Shown: positions 53,401 to 64,000 of the stretch, piece by piece
How the letters are laid out: every line of letters starts with the position of its first letter
Numbering within the stretch: the first letter of the stretch is position 1
From: Hanleya hanleyi
Taxonomy: Eukaryota; Mollusca; Polyplacophora; Lepidopleurida; Hanleyidae
Assembly (NCBI GenBank): GCA_036873755.1
Contig: JAVTVY010016164.1
Location: 1-64,000 of the forward strand
Reading direction: 5' to 3'
Length of the DNA stretch: 64,000 nt
Translations under genes and position numbers: made by a program
The notes under the pieces: model-generated
Seen by the model: only the letters and a program-made list of their open reading frames with translations
What the model was told of the DNA's origin: nothing
Database searches by the model: none

Positions 53401-56400
53401 AAATTGATTATTTTAATTATATTGACATATTCAAATATATGTTAGTATCATCATCCCATTGAGCTTTGCCAACAGTTACTGACGTCACCCATCTATCAGA
53501 GCTTTTCTATGTAGGTTATGCGTTACACTATGCAATGTACCGGTATGCCTTGTATTGGTACTTATAACATAGAAAACGATGAGATGGTTTATCAAAATAG
53601 ACACGGGAATATTTTATGAAAGATAGCTGACGATACATGTACATGTACAGTCTCCAATGACTTCTATGGTCTGTCGTATATATATCAGTAAGATAGAAAA
53701 CAATAATTTGGAATATGACTAGCTACTGAATGTCATATCTGAGGCCTATATTTAGCTATCCGGATCATTTAACGTACATCCTCAGCAAGCGTGTACAATC
53801 CCCATGCAGCCTATATACGGCTACAGACGTGTGTGCCCGCGTCGTGTGCGCTTTCTCAGCTAGAAAAACTCTCCACTGACCCACCTCCAGAAAAGAAGTA
53901 TGTGTAACCATGGAGATAACGGAGACGGACTGTATGCATGTATAATAGTGATACAAAGACAAAAGTCTAAACTTTTCCATTGAATGATGTAGTTTCCATA
54001 GCAACAGGAGTAGCCGAAAAGGACTAAATATTGTGTGATTGTTTATATATAGCATTATTTATAGCAATAGAGATCCGCAAATTTCGACTGTTATCTGCAA
54101 ATATATATTCTTCATTGTTATATTTTCTTTCCACATCCTGCCATTTGAAGTGAGACAACTTAAGCAGCAGTTATGCACTGTTACGAGAAAAGGCGCAAAG
54201 TTTGGGATGATGACTTTGCAGATTAATGACGTACAGATGCAGACGTGCAGGCGTCAGATTCGATATTCATTATTCAGCCGTCGTCCATAAAAGAATTTCC
54301 GCGTCAATAATCGAAATACCTATTTCTTATCACAGTTAGAACAAATGTGAATGAAATAAAATTAAAAAAAACACAGGAACACAAGACAGTTTACTACAAG
54401 AGAGAATCGATCAACAGTTGTCAATGATGTCAGCAAGACATGATGATAATCTTTACATAAAATCGTAATCAGTGACCATTATTTTGTATTGTTAAGTCGT
54501 TTTCTAGAGAATGTATCTCAGTCACTCATCAAAATCCGTTTAAAACGGAAACCCCCGAAGGGGTTCGTCGGATATTCAACCGTTACAAAGTGTATGTTCT
54601 TGGTCAAATAGCAATGCAAAAATTTTCTCGGATCTGGTTAATTTTGTTGTCATGGTAACCATCTCAATTCATAGAAATAGCATAGAAATGAATAGAAAAC
54701 TGCATTCACGGAGAAACGGGAATTCCACGAAATTATACTTCGAAGTTTAATAGCAGAAGAAATCCCTGAATCATTCTTAGAAAGGCGTGTTCAATAAATA
54801 TGCGAGAGACGTCTTGTTGAAAACTAAAGGGCTATACAGTAGCTATACAGTAGCCATTTGTTAAGGTTTCCGCACCTGGCATACTTGCATGTTCGCGTGT
54901 ACTACCAGTTCCTTGGCAGTCAGTGTACCCTGAAGAAACGGTGTTTATGAAACCTAAGCCGACTTGGCGAGTGCTGCTTCGGATAAAAATAACGCCTAAC
55001 CAGCTGCCGTGGTTTGCCTTAAATGGCAGCGGGGTCCTTTCACATGTACACGGTGTCGACAGAAAGAGATCTGTATCTGAGGGGTAATGCATGGGGCAGG
55101 GTCCCAAGGCGTTAATTACTTTCGGCTGTAAGTCATCAACACAGATCGTTTCAATTTAATATAATTACATCTGTTCGAACCTTGCCTTTGAATCTTATAC
55201 ATATAAATATCTTAAGGTACCAGGTATTACTATATACTACGAACTAAGTTTAACATGTGCAGGATAGCGGTGTTTGTCTCTGACAAAATGGCAATCAGAC
55301 AGAATAACCAAATTACATTTTGATTAACTAAGAAATGCTATATTTAGAACTAAATCTATTGACTGTTTGATAGCCTGTTGTGATTGTCGCATAAAATAGT
55401 GAAAAATAGCAGGAAGCTATTCGAAGTCCTGTTCTGACCTCGCACATTACATTGAAGGATGTGTGTCCGCTCACATAGCCCTCGTTGTATTTCTCCCTTA
55501 TCAGGAGATACAATATATTTCTAAATGAATTGAATATTCTCTTGCTTCTGCCACACAAAGATCTCATCTAATCGGAGGTGTTTGTCCTGGCTTTTCATCT
55601 CAAGCCGATCTTCATAGCAACGGAAATCTTACAGCTGACATGCGCTGCTGGAAGTGTCGGCGTGATGCTGATGTGCTTGAGGGGATGCCAATATGGTGTA
55701 CTACCAGTGTGGGGCGAGTCACCTTATCTTAGGTTATAGTACGAGACATGCCCAGTGATGTAACACATGCTTCTATGCCGTTGAATACCTTGACGATTTT
55801 TGGTATGACCTCGCCATGCGTAGTGATAGGACATTGCTTCTGATAGTATATTAAAGATTGTCCCAGCTACAGATTATACAATATCCTATCTGTCGTCGTG
55901 GCCATTAGTAAGATGGAACTCGGACTGCCGTCAGTCATCATTTCCCAAGAATACTATATCCGCAGTTCAATCAATGAGATTGAATCTATCTTTTGGTATA
56001 CTTGGAATCAATGACGTTGTTGATGTTGCATGCCTGTATCAAGTTTCCGTTTCAGTTTCCAGTTTCCGTTGCCATTCCTTCAGAGCCATTTTGTCCAGGG
56101 TCAGTTCGTTATGACCTTTTTTGATCGTGGCATATAAAATATGATCAATTTAAAATAAATCGTTATGTTTTTCCTCACTAATTTATTATTTGGGACAAAC
56201 TAAGCATAGCTCGAGAGCCCATCTCCACACAACATATATAGATTCGGCTCAAGTTTTCATTTGTTACCATTCATCTCCCATACACTTCGGTGTATTTGTT
56301 CATCCTTTATCCTTTGATGGAAGACCCTGCTTGTTTTACCCCTCGTAAATTTTGCCACAAGGGCAATCTGCCCACTGTCTGTCCATCTGCCCATCTTCCA

Positions 56401-59400
56401 TGTGGACATGATATCACAAAAACGATTATAATCAGGCATTGTAAATTCATACCACATATGCAGCTAGTGATGGGACAGAACCGACCTTAACTTATTTTAT
56501 CAATGTCAAATTCTTGTGTTTGCAACATTTTTTGAAGGACTGAACCTAGGGTCTCCAAATTCATATTACATTTGTAACTGGTGATTGACTATAGAAGCCT
56601 ATCCCAGTTGACTGACCTTGACCTATTTTTTTCAAGGTCTTACTGTTTATTATGATATGACTTGAAAAAAATGTAGCTAGGCTTTCCAAATTGAAGTGAA
56701 TTGAAGATGACTGGATTTGACCTATTTTATCCAGGTCAGATTCTATTTGATGGATTATATCTATAAATTGTCCAGATTTATACCATGTTTTATGCAACCG
56801 ATGATGGATATGACATCTAATGAATACGATTGAATTTGACCTATTTTCTAAAGGTCAAATTTTATACGTTTGTCTAAGATCTCCGAATTCATGTTGCAAA
56901 TGCAGTTAAGTGAGATTATATCAGACGATTCACCTTGATCGAGTTTCCAGTTTGAAGAGCTATATATAAGAATATATTTAGAGCTAGAAATTCGGTCATG
57001 CTCTACCAGAACCTCAGCGCGAAAATTTGCCCATCAATAAAAGCCTTGGCAACAGCTGACATAACATAACATTCTATGTGTTTCTTGTATGAGAGAACTA
57101 CACTCAAATCTACTAGATCACATTTTTGTTGACCCAGTTGTCAAAGTTCTAAAAATACATCTTATACAATGCATGTTTGCTGAATATATGTAATAACTTA
57201 TATCCGAGGGGTATTGGGGCCCAATGGGTTATTTTTATGTGTCTACGCATTCATCACTAAAGGAGGTTGTATGACATACTATGATATATCATTGCCGTAA
57301 ATCAGGTCTCTTCCAGAATAAAAGAAACCCCACAAAACAAAAATAGCTGCTCCATCACAGCACCAAGTTTTTCGAAGATTTTTTAAAAAAAAATTGCCTT
57401 ACAATTTATCTTCGATTAAAATTGATGTCATCGATTATGTTACTCGTGTTACTAGTCTGGATGAATAAAATAACCTGGTATAATTAGTCTGTAAAATAGC
57501 AGTGCCAGTAGGCCTATATATTTCTAGTTTATACCTCCTCGGATTTGAGTGCTGCGAGTAGTGTGGCGGTATTTCGAATACGTATTCTGAGTCGTTATTC
57601 TGGCATGTCCCAGTAACTGATTTAGACATGTATCGTAATTTCTGGAAACACACGAATGTAATTAGGCCTACCAAACGTGTGTATGAAAACCGATACAAGA
57701 TAGTTGTTGAGCTACCCTTGTGTTCAGCTGTAAATCGACGAGGCTGTTGATAATTCGATAAAGAGGGCCGTATTTTTTAAGAGAAGAAAAGGTCAAGAGA
57801 AATAACATGACGAGTCTAAGAAGGCAAAACCTGGTAGACATGTGTGCTCTCTTATCAGGGGTATCTCTTGTGTTAGAATGAAGTGAACACCGGTGCACTA
57901 TAAAGTGAGTGGAGAATAAATGTTTGAGCTCGTGTTTCCACCCACGTCGTTTCAGATACAAGGCCGAGCTGTTCGGATATTTCTAGCTTAAACTAGGACT
58001 ATGCGGGAATAGACTGAAGAAAATATGTACACGCAGTAGCCATATGTCTTAGAATACATGTTTAATTAGTGTTTGCTGACGTCTAACTTTAGTGTTCGCC
58101 GATATTCTACGAGATCCCATAATAAGCCAATCACGACAGTTTATGCCTCTTCACTTTGAAAATGATTGATGTTAAGTTCACGGATTTCAAAACCTTCGCA
58201 CGGCGCGATCTTCTAATAATTTCTATCGCCTAACGAAGCCAGAATATCAGCCGGGAGTAAACCCTTTGATGTTTACGTTACCACGTACACTGTCTGGAAA
58301 TAATGCCATATTTGGACAGTTTACTATAATGGTCCACGTGTTACCGTGTGTAATTACTGTGGGCGTGATTTTGATATTGCTTCACTGAGCTAGATACCTG
58401 ATTGGCTAACAAATGTAGTTTGAAATTCGCACAGGATTTATATAGCGCTGAAGTCAATTATATCTGAGTTTACTGAGATGGTGTTCCACATTTATGAAAA
58501 CTTCCCAGTATTTCTCCGTATTAACCTTAGTTGCTCAGGCGAGCGGCCGTCTTTGACTTGGCTTTGTCCTTGGCAATTACATCATTTGCTCTAAGGTGGT
58601 GGGTTAAGCTCCTATGCACTCCTAAACTGCTACATTGAGTTACATTGAATTGAACACCCGCAGTTTTACTCGGGGCGTGCACAGAACTTATTTTTTAGGG
58701 TCCTGTATGGTCCCGGGGTTGTGGACTGACCATAATAAAACAGTACAGCTTGATATCATAGTCACTATCATATTACATGCAGAGTACTGTAGACATGGTT
58801 GGGGTAATTCAACTTTGTATATCCGTGGCGGGCTCATAGGCATCGAATAACAATGATAAAATATCTCCTCTCATCGAAGTTATACACAGTTTTTCATACG
58901 AGGAATAGATATAAAGTTCTTGACATCGGAATGGCTATGATGCAGCCTTGGCCCATATAGCGGGCAATTTCTCCTCTAATAGCTTACGGGTCTTGGCAAT
59001 CAAATTAAAGTTAAATCCTATCTTCTCCCCCATTTGGATATGCCGATTGTAGGATCTAACCGGCTTGCAGTAACGCGAGTGTCAACCAATCCCGAGAACA
59101 TTATGGTAGGGGCTTTTTGGCTGGCTCATCCGAATCAGACGCCTATAGCGACACAAAACTTTGAGGAGCATTGATAGGATATTAATTCATTAAGATTGGT
59201 TTTCTGGACCAGTTATTTTCTAAGGAAATACTTACGCGAAAGAAGTAACATTACCAGGGTGACTGGCTGTTTATTAAGAAAGGAGTCCCAAGTCTTTCAG
59301 CTATACATACCTCATTGTCTCCTTTACACATGCATTTGCATTTCAATATCAATACGACGGACCATCCTTATATTGCTGCAATCTTAGGTGTTTTGTCGGT

Positions 59401-62400
59401 GGATAAGAGGATGACATAACACCCGGACTATCAAGAACCTTCTCCCAGTAAACATAGTTTCCAGACAAAAATAATTAAGGCCGGCGTATCACATGTTAAC
59501 ATGGAGTTCCATTTTTTCCAGACTTTGTATTCACATAAACGTATGACTACTATCTCCTCAACTCAACCCTCTAACGTGTAATATCACCAGGTTGGTGCAG
59601 CATATGGCCTGGGTCATTCGCTTGGTTCATTCAGCATGTTCTGTAGCATGAAACTGCATGATGCGATCATAGTTGTCTGGCTTTATGGGATATTTGATGG
59701 TAGATGCCTACGTATATTTCCAATAAATTATGAAAATTAATGTATATAATATTTTTTTTAATTTTCTCTCGTCTTTGACACAAATGAAGTCATTCCCATT
59801 GATGTTAAGCCGAGTTACCGTACTACAGTTTTAAAATTTTCTATCATACCTTAATTGACCTCTATGATATATGAAGCAACTGTAGTAATTCGGGTTTTGT
59901 TCGGCTTGGCATCCAAGGGGCTGACTTTATTTGAGTCAAAGATGAGAGAAAATTGTATATGAAACATTCAATTTGAAAAATAAAATTACTATGTTTATTG
60001 AAAATATACGTAAGCAACTACGGTACCATCAAATATCCAACAAGCCAGGCAACTGTGCTTGTCATCGGAAATGTTCATTATGGTTACATGATCATATTAT
60101 CCAGTGTAATTCTTGTCACCAGATATAAAACGAGGTAATGAAGCTGCAATCGAAAAAAAGGAATTGCTATTCCTAAACCCTGTTCTGAACTAGTCCAGAC
60201 CCTGGACACAGAATGCTATAGAGCAAATGAACAGTCAATTCTATACTGCAAATAACGTACTCATTTATATTGCGGTCAGATGATAAATGCCATGACGTAT
60301 ACGCTGAGGAAGCGTCAATGTCTAACCTAGTTGAATATACTTGATCATGCAGAGCATGATCAAATTAAGGTTGACTCAACACCAACATTGCCCTACGTTG
60401 CAGATCACATACAAATGATGCTTGCCTTGGCCAATATACCAGCGAAGGCACGAAGCTTATCACCCACTGTTTGCTGGAAAGACCAGCATGCTGACCGAAG
60501 TAATCTCGAATCAACTTAATTTTGTTTTTACATTTTTCGTTTGTGTGTTTCCCTCGTTAACATTTGTCGTCTGCTCTCTTTCAGATGTGCGGGACGTGTT
60601 CGACTTGTTCGATTTCTGGGACGGCAGAGACGGCATGGTAGACGCACACAAAGTAGGGGATCTCCTCAGATGTATTGGAATTAACCCAACGCAAGCAGTC
60701 TGTTATAAACATGGAATGACGAAAAAGATGGGTAAGTATTTAGTCTCCAGAGGTGCTGGACAGCTCTGAAAATATATTCCGTAACCCAGAACCGGAACCT
60801 GTCCATCAAGACTGGAACAATATTGGTAATATCTGGAGGGCGGATAACTTTATCAATATCAGAAATCTCCTGATGGTATGTCCAACGATGTTACAACGGA
60901 CAACATTTCTTTACAAACTTCCTGTTACCTAGAACGCTGCAGTGCGCATGCGCAACCGGACGTGGAAATCTCTATCGTGAAGGACAAAGATTGAGACTGC
61001 AGGATTAACCGAAAGATAATCATGGACCCATGCATGCCCAATAGGTCGATTTCGGTTGACTGCGCATCCGTAACCGGAAGTAAAACTCCATACCGAGGAT
61101 GACTAAGTTAGGGACACCGGAGACGCCTTGATCCAGCACTTGCAATAGTGCATTGTGTGTCGATTGCTCATATTTAACCAGAAGTTGAACTCTCTACTGA
61201 GATCGATGGTTTAGGGACTCCGGAATTTCACCCAAGGATGTAACGGGAGGCACTTGTACCAGTACTTGTGCTAGCTTACAGTTTGTAGAGCGCTGGTGTT
61301 GGCAAGTAAGGGGACCCCGGATCGCACATCGATAGCGCCTGAAATTGTTTGACACGGCATTGTGCCTCGACTACTCATGCGCAATCGAAAGTGAAACTCA
61401 CTACAGAAAACGACAGGGTCAGAGACCTCGGAGTGTCACTACAGGATACGCCTGGACCCAGTCATGTGCAATAGTGTGGAAATGGATTAGAGGCATAGGG
61501 TTCTACCAACGAAGACATCTGCAACCGGAAGTTTAGTGTTTGGTTTTGCTTTCAAATTCCGACAGATTTAGTCATTCGGTACTAAGTACTTGTGCTAGCT
61601 TACAGTTCGTAGAGCGCTGGTGTGGCAAGTAAGGGGACCCCGGATCGCATATCGATAGCGTCTAAAATTGTTTGACACGGCATTGTGCCTCGACTAATCA
61701 TGCGCAACCGAAAGTGAAACTCACTGCAGAGAACGACAGGGTCAGAGACCTCGGAGTGTCACTACAGCATACGCCTGGACCCAGTCATGTGCAATAGGGT
61801 GGAAATGGATTAGAGGGGTTTACCAACGGGCACATCTGCAACCGGAAGTTCAGTGTTTGGTTTTGCTTTCAAATTCCGACAGATTTAGTCATTAGCTTTT
61901 CAGAAACGTCCTAGATTTCTTAGACTAGAACCTGTTAATATTTCACGAAATTTTATGTATTTTTTGTTTTCTTTTAGCACAATTTGCATATGTTTTGAAA
62001 CCAAGCGCATCATATGTTTGATTGCCTATACTAGGAGTTGTTTCTTCCCCAGCAAAATAAGGCCCATCCGAAACCCCCTCGCCAATTTGCAGCTCTTCTA
62101 GATCAAAATATTCAGAAGCTGGACCGACAAATATTCTGATACGCCTTAATCATGGCTGGCTCCTTAAGTAATAATCATGGCGTTTCAGATTATTTGCCGG
62201 TCCTGACCAGATTATTTCACACTGGAGCTCTTCTCGCTATTTTATTGAACACAAATATAACATGATACCTTTTCTTTCTTTTCAGATGAAGCACAATACA
62301 AATTCGAAGAATTCCTGCCAATTTACCAAGAAGTCAGCAATAATAAAGATACCGGAACACATGCAGACTTTATGGAAGCTTTCAAAACCTTTGACAGAGA

Positions 62401-62453
62401 AGGGCAGGGTTACATTTCATCGGCAGAATTACGTCACGTGCTCACGGCGCTCG
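35450..62453 (+). CDS. Myosin essential light chain, paralog 2 (muscle-type; 3' end outside the window)
   Basis: Coding exons in the window are 35450-35452 (ATG alone), 35642-35669, 60585-60731 and 62286-62453, and the last part of the protein lies beyond 64000. The first intron falls directly after ATG (phase 0) and the others are phase 1. The N-terminus ([10 protein letters not shown], then [17 protein letters not shown]) is close to canonical molluscan muscle essential light chain, including the first EF-hand D-x-x-D-G-x-D-G. KKMG ends exon 3, and FEEFLPIY and [10 protein letters not shown] with the [10 protein letters not shown] helix follow in exon 4. Exon 3 has the same 147-nt length as exon 2 of gene 1, 20 kb upstream on the same strand, so the genes arose by tandem duplication. 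The intron of about 25 kb before exon 3 is packed with repeats. As the more canonical copy it probably supplies the main muscle protein; that is inference. Confidence 0.92.
35642..35669 (+). CDS. Light chain gene 2, coding exon 2
   Basis: ttgcag|GCAGGACTTTC to ATAGAAG|gtaggc, 28 nt, encoding AGLSREEIE plus one base. The match to the LS-E-I start of molluscan light chains supports this micro-exon. Confidence 0.87.
35670..37110. other. Intron 2 of light chain gene 2, proximal part
   Basis: No gene or defined repeat is recognised. Open frames near 35955 lack any motif. Confidence 0.4.
37111..37385. repeat. Tandem duplication, period 135 bp
   Basis: ACATCATAGCTTATCATATT begins at 37111 and 37246. 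Both copies continue through TTGGCGGCTATGG and TTTTCGCCCTTTTCTTGTTA with few differences, so the duplication is fairly recent. Confidence 0.9.
37714..38311. repeat. Foldback element with about 185-bp diverged arms
   Basis: AAAGGATATGTTACG at 37714 pairs with AACATATCCTTT ending at 38311. GATCAAAATGTG at 37884-37895 pairs with CACATTTTGATC at 38126. The left arm ends at a run of 14 C (37896-37909). Confidence 0.75.
38312..39299. other. Intron sequence, no gene recognised
   Basis: AT-rich; a possible 3' UTR of the retroelement end at 39300-39400, but no reverse transcriptase motif is visible. Confidence 0.35.
39300..39400 (+). mobile_element. Possible LINE 3' end with (AATTC)n tail
   Basis: The sequence GATTGGTGAATAAACTCAAA runs into AATTCAATTCAATTCA. 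A polyadenylation-like AATAAA followed by a short pentamer tail is typical of non-LTR 3' ends. There is no coding part, so the call is weak. Confidence 0.3.
39401..41083. other. Intron sequence, no gene recognised
   Basis: C-run at 39482-39491. Otherwise unique AT-rich sequence. Confidence 0.4.
41084..41195. repeat. 112-nt hairpin (50-bp arms, 48 of 50 matching), MITE-like
   Basis: GTGCCATATTATAAAACG at 41084 and its reverse complement ending at 41195 frame a 12-nt loop (GTGTGTTCATAG). The arms include TTTTCTATATGAAACGTCGT on the left and the complement on the right. Confidence 0.92.
41196..42689. other. Intron sequence, no gene recognised
   Basis: C-run at 41513-41525 and G-run near 42130. 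No supported feature. Confidence 0.4.
42690..43110 (+). repeat. Repeat with GGTGGACGTATTATGAGATGGCG start
   Basis: The start TACGCCCACC..GGTGGACGTATTATG followed by GTCAGTCCGTC resembles a widespread molluscan interspersed repeat known from general experience. Within it AGTTGCATTTTTGTGAGTG and CAGTTCCAATTTTTTTGTGA recur about 130 bp apart, as do GGGGAAACG/GGCGAAAACG, so it is also internally tandem. Confidence 0.45.
43200..43480 (-). repeat. Interspersed repeat family A, minus orientation
   Basis: The reverse complement contains TGCCGGCATCATTGAAAACT, GTTGACCGCTTCTCTCTTGC, and TGGACGACGGCTGGATTATG in family order. Confidence 0.75.
44640..44910 (+). repeat. Interspersed repeat family A, plus orientation
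   Basis: Starts at ACTGACGGCAAAATACGATC, then CTTAACCCGAAGCTAGGGGC, and ends GACTACGGCTTAATTTTGAA and CGATCGGACGTTTGCTGTGG. The middle is shortened. Confidence 0.75.
45250..46905. repeat. Foldback element with about 400-bp arms
   Basis: TTACAACGCATATAAGGGAA at 45250 pairs with TTCCCTTATATGTGTTGTAA ending at 46905. TATTGTACCTGTTCATGTGG pairs with the copy near 46740, and AGAGAGCTGTGATGAAAATG with the copy near 46660. The arms contain the GGGGCC / GTACAATAAAAGCGTACCTG part of repeat family A. The spacer (about 45660-46490) is unique. Confidence 0.8.
47480..47580 (-). repeat. Short family A fragment
   Basis: The reverse complement has TTATGGACGACAACTAAATA and AATTCTTTTTATGG-like sequence, the 3' block of the family only. 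Confidence 0.5.
48104..50012. mobile_element. Non-autonomous DNA transposon-like element with long terminal inverted repeats
   Basis: TGGTCCGTGTAACCTTGCAC at 48104 is repeated exactly in reverse at 49993-50012. The inverted repeats are about 310 bp (left) and 430 bp (right). They contain subrepeats of about 66 bp built from CAAAATCAAAAATTGAAATT and GTCAATTTTCAATTTTCG, two on the left and four to five on the right. GTTG flanks both ends (48100-48103 and 50013-50016), a possible 4-bp target duplication. The inside has no transposase frame. Confidence 0.88.
50013..50610 (+). repeat. Family A fragment interrupted by a nested TIR element
   Basis: GTTGACCGCTTCTCTCTTGT at 50016 and ATTGACGCGGGAATTCTTTT with GACGACGGCTGAATATTGAA at 50527 onward are the family blocks. 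The insert at 50098-50515 splits them. Confidence 0.75.
50098..50515. mobile_element. Nested MITE-like insertion of about 418 bp
   Basis: AAGGATGTCCGCAGCTGGT at the left and ACCAGCGGATATCCT at the right are short inverted ends. The interruption lies exactly where intact family A copies (12690-12700) are continuous. The inside is non-coding and includes AAAATGGCCGCCAAAGCC. Confidence 0.65.
50611..52249. other. Intron sequence, no gene recognised
   Basis: A short GAGGTCGGGGAAGGTCGGGG-type tandem lies at about 51529-51569. The open frame at 50843-51178 has no motif. Confidence 0.4.
52250..52880 (+). repeat. Interspersed repeat family A, longest uninterrupted copy
   Basis: It runs from CTAGTAGCATCTGCTAGATC and CCAGGGCTATACCACCAAGC through CTTAACCCGGGGCTAGAGTC, GAACAGTCACACCCAAAGC and TGAAAACTGTTGACCACTTC to ATTCTTTTATGGACGACGG. 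It gives the full module order of the family. No coding frame. Confidence 0.8.
52881..54254. other. Intron sequence, no gene recognised
   Basis: C-run at 53279-53291; a direct TAAAGTCTATTGCACTGT duplication at about 53075-53108. Confidence 0.4.
54255..54520 (-). repeat. Interspersed repeat family A, minus orientation
   Basis: The reverse complement has GACTGAGATACATTCT, GTTGACCGATTCTCTCTTGT-like sequence, GACGCGGAAATTCTTTTATG and GACGACGGCTGAATAATGAA. Confidence 0.75.
54521..56559. other. Intron sequence, no gene recognised
   Basis: Unique AT-rich sequence with no supported feature. Confidence 0.4.
56560..56960. repeat. Diverged tandem repeat, unit about 100-110 bp
   Basis: TTGACCTATTTT followed by AAGGTC or CAGGTCA recurs near 56618, 56706 and 56834, with TTCCAAATT-like segments between. 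Units are strongly diverged. Confidence 0.5.
56961..60584. other. Distal part of the 25-kb intron
   Basis: No gene is recognised. The last 20 nt are a pyrimidine tract and acceptor (CTGCTCTCTTTCAG) for exon 3. Confidence 0.45.
60585..60731 (+). CDS. Light chain gene 2, coding exon 3 (EF-hand I)
   Basis: 147 nt, tttcag|ATGTGCGGG to AAGATGG|gtaagt. It encodes [26 protein letters not shown] and MTKKMG. Confidence 0.96.
60940..61900. repeat. Tandem repeats in intron 3 of light chain gene 2
   Basis: AGTACTTGTGCTAGCTTACA begins at 61261 and 61585, a 324-bp tandem duplication with high identity. Upstream units (about 60940-61260) share the GCGCAACCGGA..GTGAAACTC motif at roughly 100-110-bp spacing, so the 324-bp unit is itself composite. 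Confidence 0.85.
62286..62453 (+). CDS. Light chain gene 2, coding exon 4
   Basis: 168 nt, tttcag|ATGAAGCAC to GCGCTCG|gtaagt. It encodes [30 protein letters not shown] and [10 protein letters not shown]. Confidence 0.96.
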
Positions 62454-64000
62454 GTAAGTTGCTATATTCCCTTTGTAGACTCGTGTGAAAATCAAATTTA
62501 ACAGCTATGTCATTACCAACTTTTCTGCCCACTGCAAACCCAATTATTTATACGACAGTGGGGACGCGTCCGATAACAAGCGCCCAGGACCGATATTCAA
62601 AAGAAAGCCGCCGTCTAAAGAATTTCTTCGTGCATATTAATCAAAAGATGTTTTTTGTGTTACCTATACCCTTCTCGGCTGTCTTTTCCCTCAGTCTTCG
62701 AAAAACCGGGGAAAACCTAGCTCTGTTGACAGCCGTATAATATTCCAGCACGTTCTGCCTGATTAATATTGGAAGTGGCTGTACGGTCTTCGTCACTGAA
62801 AAGAAACACCATGATCAAAATGGTTTTGTCGTCTTGTCAAAATGAAAGGAACCCCTGTTCACGTGCCTTACAGTGGATAGGACTACTACTTGCCCCTATT
62901 TGAAAACCATCGAGTGAAATTCCATTCGAAGGCTGTACTCCTCTGTCAGTTTTGGCCAAAGGGATATTGTTGTCGTCAGGGTCATCCCTCCAGCTGTGTT
63001 ATTGCGATATGTCTTGAAAAATTAGAGCTATGCGCATTCCAAATTCCATACGACGAATGCAACTGGCCATGGATCAGAAGCCTACTGAAAACGGCTGACC
63101 TTGCAATCTGTCCTTTGACTGGCAGATATTAATACAAATTCTATCTATTGATTTTGAAGTCAAAAAGTCAAGGTCACATAAAAACCGATTCTAGATTGCC
63201 CAGACTATATTCTGAGTTTGATTTAGCAAACATCTTGAAACTTCATGTCTGATTATGAAAATCGCTATACATTCTGAGGTCAAAGGTCAAGGTCATTCAA
63301 AAACTGAATCCAGATTTGTCTGGATTGTGTTTTGCATTCGGATTCACTGTACTGTCTAAACAATCCTACAGTATTTAAGTCAAGCGGTCAATTTCAGGTT
63401 TACGTAACTCCTAACTGAATTGAGTCTCGTTCTGTTTAACTTGATAAGTTGATTCAATTCAGTCCAAAGATATTATTGAATTCATATTGGGCAAATCGCT
63501 CTGAGCAGTTCGAAACTCAGAACAATCGACATAGAGGTAAGCTTTTTCCCCTGCCGGAATTATTCACCATCAGACCCTGGTCGGAGAATATAGTGTCTCT
63601 TTGTCTGTGTGTGTGCGTGCGTGTGTCGAAAATTCTTGTTAGCATGATAACTTCCAAATCTTTCGGTCAATCCACTCCAACTTTTCGCTGAATATATATT
63701 GGACAAATAGGTCTATCTATATTGATATTGATGCCAATTTGACAACGGTCAAGGTCACAGCATCCCCGGAAACTGAAAATATATATGGCGGAATATATTA
63801 ATCACCGCCAATTGGGTGTCTTATTTAACAATGAACGTATAAGCATGCTTATGCAGATGGCATGATGTTGTTGGCAGAAAGTGAAACTTATTTACAGACT
63901 ATGCTATCTCTTTGAACCCTAGAGTGTCCACGTCTAGTAACCCCTGACCCTGATCTTCCCGCTAAAATAGAGATAAAAACGACAATTTGGTCAGAAACCT
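62454..64000. other. Intron 4 of light chain gene 2, to window end
   Basis: No further exon is visible. At about 63150-63310 diverged units with GTCAAGGTCA and a GAAAATCGCTAT-type spacer form a short tandem repeat like that at 56560. Confidence 0.5.

Overview
The window looks like nuclear DNA of a mollusc (a bivalve or gastropod is likely). It holds two spliced genes for the molluscan myosin essential light chain, with the typical Phe-Asp-Phe-Trp-Asp-Gly-Arg-Asp first EF-hand. It also holds a 5S-derived SINE ending in the GACGTTAAA..CACTCA tail common in molluscs, and it is dense in inverted repeats and minisatellites. Splice sites, TATA boxes and AATAAA signals rule out a prokaryote.

Region 1 (about 560-12080) is a virus-like gene cluster. 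Two RING-finger genes (646-1251 minus, 1516-2430 plus) are divergent and share a symmetric promoter: a TATAAATA box on each side of five 29-bp repeats that carry a YY1-like site. A third small gene of unknown function (2972-3505 minus) follows. A 1305-residue family-B DNA polymerase of the Polinton/adintovirus type (7433-11350 minus) has all exonuclease and polymerase motifs. Its promoter carries 15 copies of the same 29-bp repeat, with NRF-1-like and CRE sites upstream. No capsid, ATPase, protease or integrase gene is visible. The most notable feature is that all three small genes end in a histone-mRNA-type stem-loop (6-bp stem, 4-nt loop) followed by a shared CCGRRAGAG..ACTTCT block placed like a histone downstream element. 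The polymerase instead has a tRNA-Leu(UAA) gene 50 nt after its stop codon. A palindromic repeat (5404-6282) and related repeats lie between the small genes and the polymerase.

Region 2 (about 12.1-15.1 kb) holds interspersed repeats, a 105-nt perfect hairpin, a 20-bp minisatellite and the 5S-derived SINE.

Region 3 (15204-29243 plus) is myosin essential light chain gene 1: five coding exons, 160 codons, no interruption. Its second intron carries a 5'-truncated RNase-H-type LINE with an 11-bp target-site duplication and a 4-kb near-palindrome.

Region 4 (about 29.3-35.3 kb) is intergenic and dominated by a 2.7-kb minisatellite with a 42-bp unit and by a foldback element.

Region 5 (35450 to beyond 64000, plus) is light chain gene 2. 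Four coding exons are in the window and the last exons lie outside. A 25-kb intron is filled with fragments of one interspersed repeat family, several foldback elements and a 1.9-kb terminal-inverted-repeat element. The two light chain genes share intron phases and exon sizes and are tandem paralogs. Gene 2 is the more canonical protein; gene 1 is divergent at both ends.
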